Source: Candidatus Melainabacteria bacterium (GTDB lineage Bacteria > Cyanobacteriota > Vampirovibrionia > Obscuribacterales > Obscuribacteraceae). From it: a stretch of 7,332 bases of DNA. Where the stretch lies: the NCBI GenBank assembly GCA_003175915.1, contig PSRH01000280.1, forward strand, positions 1-7,332, read 5' to 3'. Below the pieces are notes generated by a model that saw only the letters and a list, made by a program, of their open reading frames with translations, did not search any database and was not told the origin of the DNA. Below are positions 6,954-7,332 of this stretch, piece by piece; the first letter of the stretch is position 1, and every line of letters starts with the position of its first letter. The translations under genes were made by a program, and so were the position numbers.

Positions 6954-6960
6954 CCTCTCC
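6954..6960 (-). promoter_or_regulatory. Ribosome binding site of the glutamine synthetase gene
   Basis: GGAGAGG on the minus strand lies ten bases before the ATG at 6943 and fixes this ATG as the start. It is the clearest Shine-Dalgarno sequence in the window. Confidence 0.6.
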
Positions 6961-7015
6961 TCTACCTAGTTTCGCCGTATTTGCCCAGTCAAAATGATTA
7001 ACTTGAAGGTAAATC

Positions 7016-7332
7016 CTAAACTCCCATCCCTTTGAGTATTACGCGCTTGCGCCGCCGCCCATCAAATTCGGCATAAAAGATCTGCTCCCACGGTCCCAGA
7101 TCGAGTTTGCCTTCGGTAATCGGCACGATTACCTGATGGTTGATGAGAAGACGCTTGAGGTGGGCGTCTCCGTTGTCTTCGCCGGTTAAATGATGCTGGT
7201 AATTGGGATTGACCGGAGCCAGCTTTTCCAGCCAGGCGTCAATATCCTTGATCAAGCCTTCTTCCCAATCGTTGATGTAAATGCCTGCTGTAATGTGCAT
7301 CGCCGATACAAGCACCATACCATCGCGAATGG
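7016..7332 (-). CDS. yjbQ: YjbQ/UPF0047 family protein (partial, C-terminal 104 residues)
   Basis: The minus-strand frame enters from the right edge and ends at a TAG at 7018-7016. An internal Met at 7318 is preceded in frame by IRDG, so the gene starts outside the window. The family is about 135-140 residues, so roughly the first 35 are missing. Conserved family parts are visible: SAMHITAGIYIND near the start, the WLEKLAP helix, GDAHLKRLL, then LGPWEQIFYAEFDGRRRKRV near the end. The invariant His of MHIT and the DAHLK motif are thought to build the metal or active site. YjbQ proteins have been reported to have a weak thiamin-phosphate synthase activity in vitro, and their true role remains unsettled. 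The gene is followed after 72 bases by the glutamine synthetase gene on the same strand with no hairpin between, so the two may be co-transcribed. Confidence 0.92.
   Translation of the reverse strand, partial: IRDGMVLVSAMHITAGIYINDWEEGLIKDIDAWLEKLAPVNPNYQHHLTGEDNGDAHLKRLLINHQVIVPITEGKLDLGPWEQIFYAEFDGRRRKRVILKGMGV

Noticed and set aside
6963..6992. Possible promoter for glnN (TTGACT, 18-base gap, TAGGTA on the minus strand)
   Set aside because: The -35 is good but the -10 matches the consensus at only two of six positions, so it is not supportable as a promoter call.

Overview
The window reads as an ordinary chromosomal stretch of a free-living bacterium with about 50% G+C. It holds six protein-coding genes, two of them cut by the window edges. 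The mix suggests a phylum such as Acidobacteriota or a relative (Planctomycetota, Verrucomicrobiota): a type III glutamine synthetase, a YjbQ-family protein, a secreted calpain-like protease, a Sel1-repeat membrane protein and a GTAGGGGC-type palindromic repeat. This placement is inference from gene content only; no rRNA or tRNA is present. I see no phage, transposase or CRISPR genes.

Left part (1-2338): two translation-linked GTPase genes are transcribed divergently from a 158-bp gap. On the minus strand, running off the left edge, is the N-terminal third of rsgA (30S subunit maturation GTPase). On the plus strand is a complete typA/bipA with an unusually long N-terminus. The gap holds a plausible minus-strand promoter for rsgA. 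On the typA side it holds a small terminator-like hairpin with a T-run, crossed by two tiny open frames, and a third tiny frame overlaps the typA start.

Middle (2373-3923): convergent to typA, on the minus strand, is a gene for an exported protein with a signal peptide, a TPR-like region, a charged helical linker and a C-terminal papain-fold domain of the calpain type (peptidase family C2). The Cys, His and Asn of the catalytic triad and the oxyanion-hole Gln are all present. Upstream of it lies a compact 51-bp palindromic element that folds on paper into a three-way junction of two hairpins closed by a 4-bp stem.

Right part (3924-7332): on the minus strand, in order of transcription, come yjbQ (5' end outside the window), a type III glutamine synthetase (glnN-like, 755 aa) and a membrane-anchored protein with five Sel1 repeats. 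The Sel1 gene's only workable standard start lies inside the glutamine synthetase gene, so the two overlap by 43 bp and are probably translated from one message. The yjbQ-glnN gap is 72 bp with no visible terminator, so all three may form an operon.

The most interesting item is the secreted TPR-calpain. Next come the three-way-junction repeat, the Sel1-glutamine synthetase overlap and the possible leader control of typA.
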